A stretch of DNA of 64,000 nucleotides, from contig JABAQQ010000014.1 of assembly GCA_019187225.1 (NCBI GenBank), positions 1 through 64,000 of the forward strand, read 5' to 3'. The position numbers and the translations under genes are program-made. Each line of letters begins with the position of its first letter. The first letter of the stretch is position 1. The notes under the pieces are model-generated. The model worked only from the letters and a program-made list of their open reading frames with translations. It was not told where the DNA came from and did not search any database. The DNA comes from Saprospiraceae bacterium. GTDB taxonomy: Bacteria; Bacteroidota; Bacteroidia; Chitinophagales; Saprospiraceae. Shown here piece by piece: positions 24,503-32,565 of the stretch.

Positions 24503-25607
24503 ATCTTCCACCTCCACCGCCGTCGGGTTCCGTTCCCACATCAGGTAAGCCTTGAGGAAGCCGTCGAGGTCGCCATCGAGCACGGCGTCCGGGTTGTGGA
24601 CTTTGTGCCCGGAGCGCAGGTCTTTCACCCAGCGGTCGTCGAGTACGTAAGAGCGTATCTGGCTACCCCATTCGATTTTACTTTTACCCGCCTCGATTTT
24701 GTCTTTCTCAGCCTGGCGCTTGCGCAATTCGAGTTCGTAGAGGCGGCTTTTGAGCAAAGTCATAGCGATCTCGCGGTTGCGGTGCTGGCTTCGATCTTGC
24801 TGGCATTCGGCCACAATGCCCGTAGGGATGTGCGTAACGCGTACGGCAGATTCCGTCCGGTTGACGTGCTGGCCACCTGCACCGGATGCGCGGAAAACGT
24901 CCCATCGCAGGTCATCCGGACTGACTTTCACTTCGATCTCGTCGTCTTCGATGAGCGGATACACAAATACGGAGGAAAACGAAGTCTGGCGTTTGCCCTG
25001 CGCGTTGAAAGGACTGATGCGTACAAGGCGGTGCACGCCGTTTTCGCCCTTGAGCCAACCATAAGCGTAGTCGCCACGGATCTCGATGCTTGCAGATTTA
25101 ATGCCGGCTTCATCGCCGTCCTGCTCGAAGATATCCACGACCTTGAAGCCCGATTTTTCGGCCCACATCCGGTACATCCGCAGGAGCATGGCCGACCAGT
25201 CGCAAGCTTCAGTGCCGCCGGCGCCTGCATTGATGTTGAGCACAGCATTCATGGAGTCTTCTTTCTGGTTCAATGTGCTCCGGAATTCGGCATCGTCCAG
25301 AATTTCAGCGGTTTTTGCATACTGTGCATCCACTTCGGCATCCGTAGCCAGGCCTTCTTTCTGAAATTCATACAACCCTTCCAGGTCGTCTACTTCGCGG
25401 GCGAGACTGGCGTACTCGTCGAGCCACTTTTTATTGATGCCGATTTTGCGCTGGATGGATTCGGCGCGTTTGGGGTCGTTCCAAAAATTGGGGTCAAGGG
25501 TTTGACTGGTAAGGTCTTCGACTTCTCTGGCGCGGTTGCCCACGTCAAAGATACCTCCTTAAGACCGCCAGTTTATCCTTCAACTCCTTGAGTTGTTCGA
25601 TAGTCAT
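24500..25607 (-). CDS. prfB: Peptide chain release factor 2, +1 programmed frameshift
   Basis: RF2 recognises UGA and UAA and triggers peptide release. Translation starts at the ATG at 25607 (MTIEQLKELKDKLAVLRRYL) and meets an in-frame TGA at 25547-25545. A +1 shift at CTT-T-GAC, skipping T25547, joins this to DVGNRAREVED and the long frame, giving 368 residues. The catalytic GGQ lies in ASGAGGQHVNRTESA. The anticodon-recognition region and the usual RF2 C-terminus are present (SYVLDDRWVKDLRSGHKVHN). It is not a broken gene: the shift site is the classical autoregulatory one. The stop codon lies in a heptamer array. Confidence 0.97.
25545..25559 (-). promoter_or_regulatory. Programmed +1 frameshift site of prfB
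   Basis: Read on the minus strand the site is AGGAGG-TAT-CTT-TGA-C: an internal Shine-Dalgarno-like AGGAGG (25559-25554), three bases, then the slippery CTT and the TGA stop followed by C. Low RF2 slows termination at this TGA and favours the +1 shift, an established feedback loop. It is notable because strong Shine-Dalgarno sequences are otherwise rare in this window. Confidence 0.95.
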
Positions 25608-25670
25608 AGCTGGAAAAATTTTTTGATTATCTGATGAAATTAGTGGTTAGCAACGGTCTCATTTTCTTAA

Positions 25671-25765
25671 CCACTGTGTCATTCCGAGGCACGAGGAATC
25701 TGGTTAAAAGCAACTGCTGCTCAATATCTTAGCCAGATTCCTCGTGCCTCGGAATGACACAGTGG
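25671..25765. repeat. Perfect 33-bp palindrome with a 29-base loop
   Basis: The arms 25671-25703 and 25733-25765 are exact reverse complements over 33 bases; each contains the CATTCCGAGGCACGAGGAAT core. It lies between the FKBP stop and the prfB start, in the leader or promoter zone of prfB. It resembles the dispersed intergenic palindromes common in Bacteroidota genomes. It carries no gene. Confidence 0.95.
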
Positions 25766-25803
25766 ACAGGGAAAGTCAGGTACTTGTTTCTGAGCCGTTA
25801 CTT

Positions 25804-25884
25804 AATTGTTGATTCGGTTGTTGGTTGATTGAATATTTTTCGTGTTTCAAATAACCAAATCAACAAACAACCGAATCAACAATT
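25804..25884. repeat. 27-bp inverted repeat of heptamer type
   Basis: Arms 25804-25830 and 25858-25884 pair with one mismatch (TTGTTGATTCGGTTGTTGG type). The right arm ends 2 bases before the stop codon of the FKBP gene (25887), so this is a candidate terminator for that gene. Confidence 0.9.
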
Positions 25885-25886
25885 AT

Positions 25887-26780
25887 TTACAACAGTTCAA
25901 TGTAAAAGATCAGTTCCGAATTCGGCGGGATCGTGCCCTGCCCCTGCGCGCCGTAACCCAAAGCGGGTGGAATGAACAAGTATGCTTTGCCGCCATGGTT
26001 GAGCATTTGGGCGCCTTCGTCGAAACCTTTGATCATCTGGCCTACGCCGGCGGCAAAAGGCAATGCTTGTCCGCGTGAAAAGGAATCGTCGAAGTGGGTG
26101 CCATCGGTCAAAACACCGTAGTAATGGGTTTTGATCTGCTCACCCTGTTTTACTTTTTCTCCGCTGCCTTGTTCGACGATCATGATTTTGAGACCGGAAG
26201 GAGTAGTGGTGAGTTTGCTTTTCAGTTTGCCGGATTTATAATCGGCAGCGGTGGCTTTAACCATAGTGGCCACGCCGGCAGCACGGGTAATGGCTTCTTC
26301 ACCCAGTTTTTGTTCTTCCATCATTTTCCGCTGTTCTTCCGCCTGTTTTTGCTGGATTTCTTCCTGGGAAACGATCTTCTCCAGTACAATTTCGTACCGT
26401 ACCTCTTTGGCATCTTTCAATGCCGGTGGGATGAATTTTTGCAGGAAAGAGTCAATCGTCTCGTAGATCGTCACGCTGTCGCCCACACCGGAAAGCAGGA
26501 GTGCGTCGTATACGGCAGGTACACGTTTGGGCAGTTTATCGGCAGTAGGGAGTTCGAATTCACGCGGGCTTTCGAAGTTTTTCCGGGTGCTACCCATCAG
26601 GGAATCGCCGATGAACGCTTCGAAGTGGAACAGCACTGTTTCCCCGGGCTGGGGTTTCTGGCCTCCTTTATCGGTATGGTTGATAAAACGGTAGCCGTGC
26701 TCCGTCTGGATGCCCTCCTGTTTGCAGGCGGTCTGAGCAATAAAAATGGCTGCGATAGCCACTACAAAAAATGTACGCAT
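25887..26780 (-). CDS. FKBP-type peptidyl-prolyl isomerase lipoprotein, two domains
   Basis: Counted from the ATG at 26780 (MRTFFVVAIAAIFIAQTACK) the protein has 297 residues. The signal ends in a lipobox-like QTAC, so it is a predicted lipoprotein facing the periplasm. The N-terminal half (about 25-150) is a divergent FKBP-like domain (PGETVLFHFEAFIGDSLMGS). A Gln/Glu-rich helix (QEEIQQKQAEEQRKMMEEQK) links it to a canonical FKBP domain (about 190-297): GLKIMIVEQGSGEKVKQG, HYYGVLTDGTHFDDSF, PPALGYG and NSELIFYIELL. It catalyses prolyl cis-trans isomerisation or acts as a chaperone. An upstream in-frame Met at 26891 exists but would bury the signal. It lies 118 bases after the DHH gene and may be co-transcribed with it. 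Confidence 0.9.
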   Translation of the reverse strand: MRTFFVVAIAAIFIAQTACKQEGIQTEHGYRFINHTDKGGQKPQPGETVLFHFEAFIGDSLMGSTRKNFESPREFELPTADKLPKRVPAVYDALLLSGVGDSVTIYETIDSFLQKFIPPALKDAKEVRYEIVLEKIVSQEEIQQKQAEEQRKMMEEQKLGEEAITRAAGVATMVKATAADYKSGKLKSKLTTTPSGLKIMIVEQGSGEKVKQGEQIKTHYYGVLTDGTHFDDSFSRGQALPFAAGVGQMIKGFDEGAQMLNHGGKAYLFIPPALGYGAQGQGTIPPNSELIFYIELL

Positions 26781-26824
26781 TTTCTTAAAAGTGAATGAGC
26801 AATGAGCAAATGAGTGATTTTTCG

Positions 26825-26894
26825 ACGTTAGACTATTGGACTTTTGACATTGGACCTGATCCAGCCCGGCGTCAAGAGTCCAATTTTCCAACGT
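26825..26894. repeat. Degenerate inverted repeat of the GTTAGAC/TTGGAC family
   Basis: The left arm from 26825 (CGTTAGACTATTGGACTT, then TTGAC) and the right arm ending at 26894 (GTCAAGAGTCCAATTTTCC, then AACG) pair imperfectly. The sequence is of the same type as the long 15-mer arrays near 49.2-49.5 kb. It lies between the DHH stop (26899) and the FKBP start. Confidence 0.65.
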
Positions 26895-26898
26895 TCGT

Positions 26899-27909
26899 TC
26901 AGTTGTTTTTTAACAAGGCCTCTTTGTATTGAGGCAGCAGGTCTTTGAATTTCTGGATCGTGGCTTTTAGGCTATCGTGCGAATAGGCCCCGGCGGCATT
27001 CTTATGGCCACCGCCGTTAAAATGTTTTTTGCAAATGTCCTGTACGTCGAAATCGCCTTTTGAACGCAGACTGAGTTTCACCACCGTTGGCTGGTTGTGA
27101 ATAAAAGCGCCCAAGCGAACGTCTTTCATGGTCAGCAGGTAATTGACAATTCCTTCCGCATCTCCACGCTGGATATTGAATTCTTCGTAATCCTTTTTCG
27201 ACAGCCAGATAAGCGCCGTGCGGTATTCCGGGTAATATTCAAAGCGATTGGACAGGCAATGACCGAGCAGGCGCAGGTTCTTCTCCTTTTGAGAATTGAA
27301 GATCATGTCCTGCACTGCCGAATCGTCCACTCCGCGTTCCACCAGGTCGGCAGCAATGCGGTACACGCGTGGGTTGGTGGCGTGCCGGAACGAGCCGGTG
27401 TCCGTCACTAAGCCGGTAAAAATGCACTTTCCGACGGTCGGATTTATTTTCTGCCCGTCGCCGATGCCGGTGATGAAGCGATACACGAGTTCACAGGTGC
27501 TGCTGGATTCCGGTTCGCTGTAGGTGTAATCGGCGATGGGGTCTGGATACAAATGATGATCGAGGAGAATACGCACACCGGGCAGGTCCCTGATATAATC
27601 GCCCATTTTGTCTATCCGGTTCAAGGCATTGAAATCCAGGTAGAAGAACACATTTTTCCTGGCCAAAACGTGTTTACATTCTTCCGTATGAATGTCCCAG
27701 ATCAGGATGTCTTCCGCACCCGGCATCACTTCAAATTCTTCCGGATATTCCGAAGGGAACAGCACGTGTACGGTGTGACCATGCTGCTCCAGGTAGTGCC
27801 GCATGGCAAGGCTGCTGCCGATCGCATCGCCATCAGGGTTGCGGTGCGAAAGGATAGCCACGTTTTGCGGGTGATGAACCAGTTGTTTGAGTTTTGCCGG
27901 AAATTCCAT
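26899..27909 (-). CDS. DHH/DHHA1 phosphoesterase, NrnA-like
   Basis: Starting at the ATG at 27909 (MEFPAKLKQLVHHPQNVAIL) the protein has 336 residues; an earlier in-frame Met at 28032 adds sequence lacking family character. DHH motifs: ILSHRNPDGDAIGSSLAM (motif I), YLDFNALNRID, ILLDHHLYPDP (the DHH motif) and VTDTGSFRHATNPR. The C-terminal DHHA1 part has KLSLRSKGDFDVQDI and the substrate-binding FNGGGHKNAAG. The family cleaves very short RNAs and 3'-phosphoadenosine phosphate or linear dinucleotides. Which of these is the main substrate cannot be told from sequence. It is cytoplasmic and divergent from ndk. Confidence 0.9.
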   Translation of the reverse strand: MEFPAKLKQLVHHPQNVAILSHRNPDGDAIGSSLAMRHYLEQHGHTVHVLFPSEYPEEFEVMPGAEDILIWDIHTEECKHVLARKNVFFYLDFNALNRIDKMGDYIRDLPGVRILLDHHLYPDPIADYTYSEPESSSTCELVYRFITGIGDGQKINPTVGKCIFTGLVTDTGSFRHATNPRVYRIAADLVERGVDDSAVQDMIFNSQKEKNLRLLGHCLSNRFEYYPEYRTALIWLSKKDYEEFNIQRGDAEGIVNYLLTMKDVRLGAFIHNQPTVVKLSLRSKGDFDVQDICKKHFNGGGHKNAAGAYSHDSLKATIQKFKDLLPQYKEALLKNN

Positions 27910-28090
27910 GAATGCAAAAATTTGGAATCTGGAGTCGAATGGAGTTTGAAACACGAAAGTGCCGTGCTTTAAACTCAAAACTATATTTCGCCCTGCTGTT
28001 TCAAAAAAGGCGGGCAAAGGTAGGTTATTCATACCTGATTTGAAGGAGCGCCGGAGATTATTTTTTAGAAAACCTTTTTTACTCCTTTAT

Positions 28091-28117
28091 TTGGAATAAA
28101 ATCTTGCTCTACCTTTG
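28091..28117 (+). promoter_or_regulatory. Promoter of ndk
   Basis: TTG at 28091-28093 (within TTTG) and TACCTTTG at 28110-28117 are separated by 16 bases and resemble the Bacteroidota -33/-7 pair. The predicted start near 28124 gives a leader of about 55 bases that contains the octamer array. Confidence 0.6.
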
Positions 28118-28131
28118 CGCCGCTTTGCATT

Positions 28132-28173
28132 AACACTCAAACACTCAAACACTCTATCACTTAAACACTCAAT
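28132..28173 (+). repeat. Octamer array in the ndk leader
   Basis: Repeats of AAACACTC fill the leader and end 5 bases before the ATG. The last 36 bases up to and including the ATG closely match the leader of the unrelated DUF1501 gene (34138-34188, minus strand). Confidence 0.8.
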
Positions 28174-28178
28174 AAATA

Positions 28179-28598
28179 ATGGCAGGCAACCGCACATTTA
28201 CCATGATCAAGCCCGACGCCGTGCGCGCCGGCAACATTGGCAATATCCTCCAGATGATAAACGCCGCAGGCTTCCGCATCGTGGCGATGAAACTCACCCA
28301 ACTCAGCCTCGAAAAAGCAGGCGAATTTTATGCCGTGCACCGCGAACGTCCGTTCTATGGCGAACTCTGTGCATTTATGAGCAGTGGCCCCATTGTAGCG
28401 GCTATTTTGGAAAAAGACAACGCCGTGGAAGATTTCCGCACGCTCATCGGCGCCACGAACCCGGCTAATGCTGCGCCCGGTACCATCCGGGCCAAGTACG
28501 CCACCAGCGTCGGTGAAAACGCCGTGCATGGCTCCGACAGCGACGAAAATGCGGCCATCGAAGGCGCCTTCCACTTTGCAGGCGTCGAGATGTATTGA
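28179..28598 (+). CDS. ndk: Nucleoside diphosphate kinase
   Basis: The 139-residue enzyme transfers the gamma-phosphate of ATP to other (d)NDPs. N-terminal [16 protein letters not shown] carries the conserved [21 protein letters not shown] is the Kpn-loop region. [17 protein letters not shown] and the phospho-histidine motif [12 protein letters not shown] complete the family set. The length is normal. It is a cytoplasmic housekeeping gene with its own promoter. Confidence 0.98.
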   Translation: MAGNRTFTMIKPDAVRAGNIGNILQMINAAGFRIVAMKLTQLSLEKAGEFYAVHRERPFYGELCAFMSSGPIVAAILEKDNAVEDFRTLIGATNPANAAPGTIRAKYATSVGENAVHGSDSDENAAIEGAFHFAGVEMY

Positions 28599-28718
28599 TT
28601 GAAAGCAACACACATTACTTTTGCGGGGGGCTTGTCAGGCGGCATGCCCCCCGTACTATTTTATATCGGACAAAGCAATCCCAAATCCGCCAACCCAATA
28701 CCGGCAAACCGTGTTTAT

Positions 28719-29018
28719 ATGCTCAACCAAAACAAAATTCTCACCGGCGTGATCGTCGGTCTCGTATTGCCCGCACTCGGCGCTGTGTTGATCTTCCATA
28801 TCTTCAAGGTGCTCGCCATGCTGGGCGGGGCAAGCGGCGAAGGTTTTACCCCAAATTTCCGCGAACGCACGAGTATCGTCATCGCACTGGCGCTCAACCT
28901 GATCCCAATGAACATGTTTCGCAACCGGCGATGGGACAAAGCCATGCGCGGCGTGGTCATTGTCACCACGATCCTGGCATTTGCCTGGGTAGGACATTAT
29001 TCGTTGAAACTGTTTTGA
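28719..29018 (+). CDS. Small membrane protein of unknown function
   Basis: The 99-residue protein is counted from the ATG at 28719 (MLNQNKILTGVIVGLVLPAL). Open frame continues upstream to 28599 but only from a TTG and without domain character. There are about three hydrophobic segments: ILTGVIVGLVLPALGAVLIF, IVIALALNLIPMNMF and GVVIVTTILAFAWVG. Similar small proteins are common in Saprospiraceae; no function is known. The TGA stop codon (29016-29018) is formed by the first bases of a heptamer array. Confidence 0.65.
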   Translation: MLNQNKILTGVIVGLVLPALGAVLIFHIFKVLAMLGGASGEGFTPNFRERTSIVIALALNLIPMNMFRNRRWDKAMRGVVIVTTILAFAWVGHYSLKLF

Positions 29019-29107
29019 TTGCGGATTTTTGATTGCGGATTACCAGCGAATCGCACAATAATCCGCAATCCGCAATCCCCAATCCGCAATCTAAAATCCA
29101 TAATCCC
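29016..29107. repeat. Heptamer arrays between two convergent genes
   Basis: Two GATTGCG-type units lie on the left (about 29016-29042). Seven AATCCGC-type units in the opposite sense lie on the right (29060-29107). The stops of both flanking genes (29018 plus, 29091 minus) lie inside the repeat, and the halves can pair. Confidence 0.85.
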
Positions 29108-29402
29108 TTTCCACCAGACAAACCCGCGTCTTGTAGGCGCTGTACCATTTTTCGCGTCCAAGCCTCTGAGCGACCAAATGTTCGGCGTTGGCTTTCCAGT
29201 GGCGGATGGCTTCCAAACTTTCCCAATAGGAAACTGTTATGCCGACGCCTTCGCGCGCGGACTCTACGCCGAGAAAACCCGGCTGCCGGGACGCAAGTTC
29301 GACCATGTGTTCGGCCATTTTACCGTACCCGTAGTCGCCCTCCGTGCGCAGGGAAGTAAAAATTACCGCGTAATAAGGCGGTTCTGGCGTTTTTGCAATC
29401 AT
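29091..29402 (-). CDS. Antibiotic-biosynthesis-monooxygenase (ABM) fold protein
   Basis: A 103-residue dimeric alpha/beta-barrel protein. YYAVIFTSLRTEGDYGYGKM, HMVELASRQPGFLGVESARE, VGITVSYWESLEAIRHWKAN and HLVAQRLGREKWYSAYKTRV match the ABM/DUF family of small heme-degrading or quinol-monooxygenase-like proteins. The YWESLEAIRHWK stretch is especially typical. Substrate is unknown. The last few codons (about YGF-stop) fall in the heptamer array. Confidence 0.85.
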   Translation of the reverse strand: MIAKTPEPPYYAVIFTSLRTEGDYGYGKMAEHMVELASRQPGFLGVESAREGVGITVSYWESLEAIRHWKANAEHLVAQRLGREKWYSAYKTRVCLVERDYGF

Positions 29403-29460
29403 TCTTTGAATATTTTAGATCGTCAATTTTATATCTCACGTCTCTCACACCTCTCACACC

Positions 29461-30444
29461 ATGGAATACCGCCGTCTTGGAAAAACCGGCCTCCAGGTGA
29501 GCGCGTTGTCGCTCGGCTCCTGGATCACGTTTGGCAAACAGATCGAAGATAATATTGCAGAGCGTCTTATGGCCATCGCCTACGAGCGCGGCGTCAATTT
29601 TTTCGACAACGCCGAAATATACGCCCGCGGTCAAAGCGAAATTGTGATGGGCAAAATTTTAAAAAAAATGAATTGGGAACGCAGTTCCTGGCTGGTTTCT
29701 TCCAAAGTTTTTTGGGGCGACGGCGGCAAAAAGCCCAATCAAACGGGATTGAACCGCAAACACGTATTCGAAGCGTGTCACGCGGCATTGCGCCGGCTGC
29801 AGGTGGATTATCTCGATTTGTACTTTTGCCACCGGCCCGATAAAAAAACGCCTGTCGAAGAGACGGTATGGGTGATGAATCACCTCATTGCACAGGGTAA
29901 GATCCTCTATTGGGGCACTTCCGAATGGAGCGTGCAGGAGATCATGGAAGCCCACATGGTGGCCCGCGAAAACCGGCTCATCGGCCCGGTCATGGAACAA
30001 CCGCAGTACAACATGTTCCACCGTGAGAAAGTGGAAGTAGAATTTTCGCAGATATACAAAACGGTTGGGTTGGGTACGACCATCTGGTCGCCACTGTATT
30101 CGGGATTGCTGACGGACAAATACTTAGATCAATTCCCGAAGGATTCGCGGATGAGCCTTGCCGGTTTCGAGTGGTTGCGAGAAAGGAACCTGACCCCTGC
30201 CCACGTCGAAAAAGTGCGCGCATTGCACGGGCTGGCAAAGGACATGGGCACATCGCTGCCAAAATTAGCCGTCGCCTGGTGCGTTCAGAATCCCAACGTC
30301 AGTACAGCTATTCTCGGCGCATCGAAGCCTGAGCAGTTGGAAGAGACGCTGGAAAGTCTGGATGTGTTGCCGCTGCTGACGCCTGAAGTGAACGAGCGCA
30401 TCGAAGGTATCCTGGACAACAAGCCGGTGCCACCGGAGTATTAA
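29461..30444 (+). CDS. Aldo/keto reductase, Kv-beta/YghZ type
   Basis: A 327-residue (beta/alpha)8 NADPH-dependent oxidoreductase. The catalytic tetrad is visible: Asp and Tyr in NFFDNAEIYARG, Lys in LVSSKVFWG and His in LYFCHRPDK. YRRLGKTGLQVSALSLGSW is the usual start, and the C-terminal ILGASKPEQLEETLESL is the cofactor-phosphate site. The closest type is the voltage-gated potassium channel beta-subunit group. It lies 10 bases ahead of the futalosine hydrolase gene, so the two are probably in one operon. The substrate is unknown. Confidence 0.92.
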   Translation: MEYRRLGKTGLQVSALSLGSWITFGKQIEDNIAERLMAIAYERGVNFFDNAEIYARGQSEIVMGKILKKMNWERSSWLVSSKVFWGDGGKKPNQTGLNRKHVFEACHAALRRLQVDYLDLYFCHRPDKKTPVEETVWVMNHLIAQGKILYWGTSEWSVQEIMEAHMVARENRLIGPVMEQPQYNMFHREKVEVEFSQIYKTVGLGTTIWSPLYSGLLTDKYLDQFPKDSRMSLAGFEWLRERNLTPAHVEKVRALHGLAKDMGTSLPKLAVAWCVQNPNVSTAILGASKPEQLEETLESLDVLPLLTPEVNERIEGILDNKPVPPEY

Positions 30445-30454
30445 GTCAGAGGGC

Positions 30455-31141
30455 ATGCAAGTACTCCTCGTTTCCGCTACCATCTTTGAGGTCGCGCCGA
30501 CCCTGAACTGGCTCGAAGAACATTTCGAGATCAATGAAAAAGGCGTTTTTGAAAAAGGCGGCCTCAGCGTTTTTCCGCTTGTCACTGGCGTGGGAACAAC
30601 GGCTACGGCATTTTCATTGGGGCAGTTTCTATCCCAAAATCAAGCCGATTTGGCCATCAACGCGGGAATTGCGGGGGCATTTGATCGAAACTTCCGGTTG
30701 GGCGACGTGCTGAACATCGCCACCGAACGATTCGGCGACCTCGGTGTAGAGGAGGCCGACGGGCGTTTTACGGATCTGTTCGAGCTGGGCTTATTGGAAA
30801 AAAATGACCCGCCTTTTATCAATGGCCTCCTGCGCAATCCGGTAGCCGAAAAAGCCGCATTCCTACCCCTTGCGCACGGATTGACCGTTCATAAGGTTCA
30901 TGGTTCCATATCTTCCGTCACCGCCATTCAGGCAAAATACCCGGATGCCCAGGTGGAAAGCATGGAAGGTGCGGCGTTTTTTCATGCCTGCCTGAGGTCG
31001 CAAATCCAGTTCCTCGAGATCCGCAGCATCTCCAATTACGTGGAAGCCCGCAACCGCGAAAAATGGAATTTACCGTTGGCCATCAACAACCTGAACCAAA
31101 CCCTCATTGCCATGCTGGAAACTTTCTGTCCCAAACCGTAA
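30455..31141 (+). CDS. mqnB: Futalosine hydrolase
   Basis: A 228-residue nucleosidase-fold enzyme. MQVLLVSATIFEVAPTLNWL, PLVTGVGTTATAFSLGQFL, LAINAGIAGAFDRNFRLGDV and the purine-nucleosidase signature QVESMEGAAFFHAC with IRSISNYVEARNREKW identify MqnB. It removes the nucleobase of futalosine (or the aminodeoxy form) in the alternative menaquinone route. This implies that the organism makes menaquinone by the futalosine pathway, as many Bacteroidota do. The other mqn genes are not in the window. Confidence 0.9.
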   Translation: MQVLLVSATIFEVAPTLNWLEEHFEINEKGVFEKGGLSVFPLVTGVGTTATAFSLGQFLSQNQADLAINAGIAGAFDRNFRLGDVLNIATERFGDLGVEEADGRFTDLFELGLLEKNDPPFINGLLRNPVAEKAAFLPLAHGLTVHKVHGSISSVTAIQAKYPDAQVESMEGAAFFHACLRSQIQFLEIRSISNYVEARNREKWNLPLAINNLNQTLIAMLETFCPKP

Positions 31142-31149
31142 GTCGTATG

Positions 31150-32481
31150 TCACTCTTCCTGCTCGATGAACTTCACGCCGTATTCTTCCAATTCCTGCAT
31201 CACCGGTTCGTAGACTTCCGGCATGGTTGGAATATTGACCCCCGTGGTTGAGATTTTGTCCAGCATCAGTAATTTCACAAAAATACCCAGCGGCAAACCG
31301 ACGAGGCGCGACATGGCGGTCTCGTAGCCGTTTTCACCTTTCATGACGAGCGTGGAAGTCAGCTTGCGCTTTTTACGCTGTACCTCATATTCGAATACGT
31401 GTTGCATGATGACCATGTCTTTTTCATCCGGTTCGAGCGCCCACTTTTCCAGCAGCAGGTTTTCAAGGATCAGAGCCGGTGTAGCGTTTTTGACCTGGAT
31501 GCGGCGTTTGCTGAACAACCCGAGCCATTCGAGTTTCTGCATCACTTCTCCGTCCGGTTCCGCTTCGATCATTTTGGCGACGCGGTCTTTCACCGAACCG
31601 GTGTGTTGGCTGATGCCGAGAAAAGCCTCCATCAGGTCGTGATAGGTCAATTGGTCACTGTCTACGATAGGGAAAGTGGCATCCGTCAGGCCTATGCGCA
31701 CCAGCGCATTCCAGGCATCGCAAAAACCCCGGTGCCTTATGGTACCGCGAAAGAGTGTTTTGATGTCTTTCAGGCCGTAGGCATCTTTGTACAAAAGCGA
31801 GTCGCGGTTGGCATATACCTCCCATTGCCCCATGTTGGGGATATCCACCAGGCGGTATTGGCGAAAAAGGCGGCGGTACGGGATGTATTTGAGTTTGCCG
31901 TCCTCCAGGAATTGGGCTGTGCCCTGACCGGCCAGCACCACGTTGCGGGGATTCCAACTGAATTTATAGTGCCAGGGATTGTTGTCGCTTTCAGGCGCCA
32001 CAAGGCCGCCGGTGTAGGAGTAAAATGCGTTGATCTTGCCTCCCTGCCCCTTGATCTTGTGGATGCGTTGCATCGCGCTCATATGATCTATGCCCGGGTC
32101 GAGGCCCAGTTCATTCATGAACACCAGCGCTCTCTGGCGGGCTTCGTCGCCGAGGCGAAACACTTGTTTGCTGACGTAACTCGCCGTTACCATGTGTTTT
32201 CCGAGCGAGATACAATCCTGCGCCACTTCGAGGTGCATTTGCGGCGGCAGCAGCGACACCACCACGTCGTGCCGGCCGATGACGTCGCGGCGGTCGTTTG
32301 TTTTGGAAGCGTCGAGCCAAATGGCGCGACCTTTGGGGTGGTCGTTGATCTTTTTTCGCGCCAGTTCGAGATCGGCGTCGGCCAAAGTGATAAAAAAGTC
32401 ATGCTGCCGCGCCTGCTCCAGGATATAGTTGATCAGTGCAGTAGCGGAGCGCCCGGCCCCGATGATGAGCAGATTTTTCAT
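31150..32481 (-). CDS. Saccharopine dehydrogenase family protein
   Basis: A 443-residue NAD(P)-dependent oxidoreductase. It starts with a Rossmann fold (LLIIGAGRSATALINYILEQ; acidic end LADADLELA). DVVVSLLPPQMHLEVAQDCI and LGLDPGIDHMSAMQRIHKIK are family signatures, and YTGGLVAPESDNNPWHYKFS matches the saccharopine dehydrogenase C-terminal domain. It acts in lysine metabolism or on a related amino acid; direction and substrate cannot be fixed. It converges on mqnB with 8 bases between the stops. Confidence 0.9.
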   Translation of the reverse strand: MKNLLIIGAGRSATALINYILEQARQHDFFITLADADLELARKKINDHPKGRAIWLDASKTNDRRDVIGRHDVVVSLLPPQMHLEVAQDCISLGKHMVTASYVSKQVFRLGDEARQRALVFMNELGLDPGIDHMSAMQRIHKIKGQGGKINAFYSYTGGLVAPESDNNPWHYKFSWNPRNVVLAGQGTAQFLEDGKLKYIPYRRLFRQYRLVDIPNMGQWEVYANRDSLLYKDAYGLKDIKTLFRGTIRHRGFCDAWNALVRIGLTDATFPIVDSDQLTYHDLMEAFLGISQHTGSVKDRVAKMIEAEPDGEVMQKLEWLGLFSKRRIQVKNATPALILENLLLEKWALEPDEKDMVIMQHVFEYEVQRKKRKLTSTLVMKGENGYETAMSRLVGLPLGIFVKLLMLDKISTTGVNIPTMPEVYEPVMQELEEYGVKFIEQEE

Positions 32482-32565
32482 TAAAAATCAGTTTTTTGCC
32501 TGACAGAAAGTGTGGTGTTTGGAAAATAAGGCCAGGGACTTGGAAACGGCAAACTTAAGGGAAAA

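Noticed and set aside
25545-25547. prfB as a pseudogene with an internal stop
   Set aside because: The stop is the TGA of the well-known RF2 frameshift signal, with all elements in place.
31399-32484. 361-codon plus-strand frame
   Set aside because: It is antisense to the saccharopine dehydrogenase; no recognisable motif.
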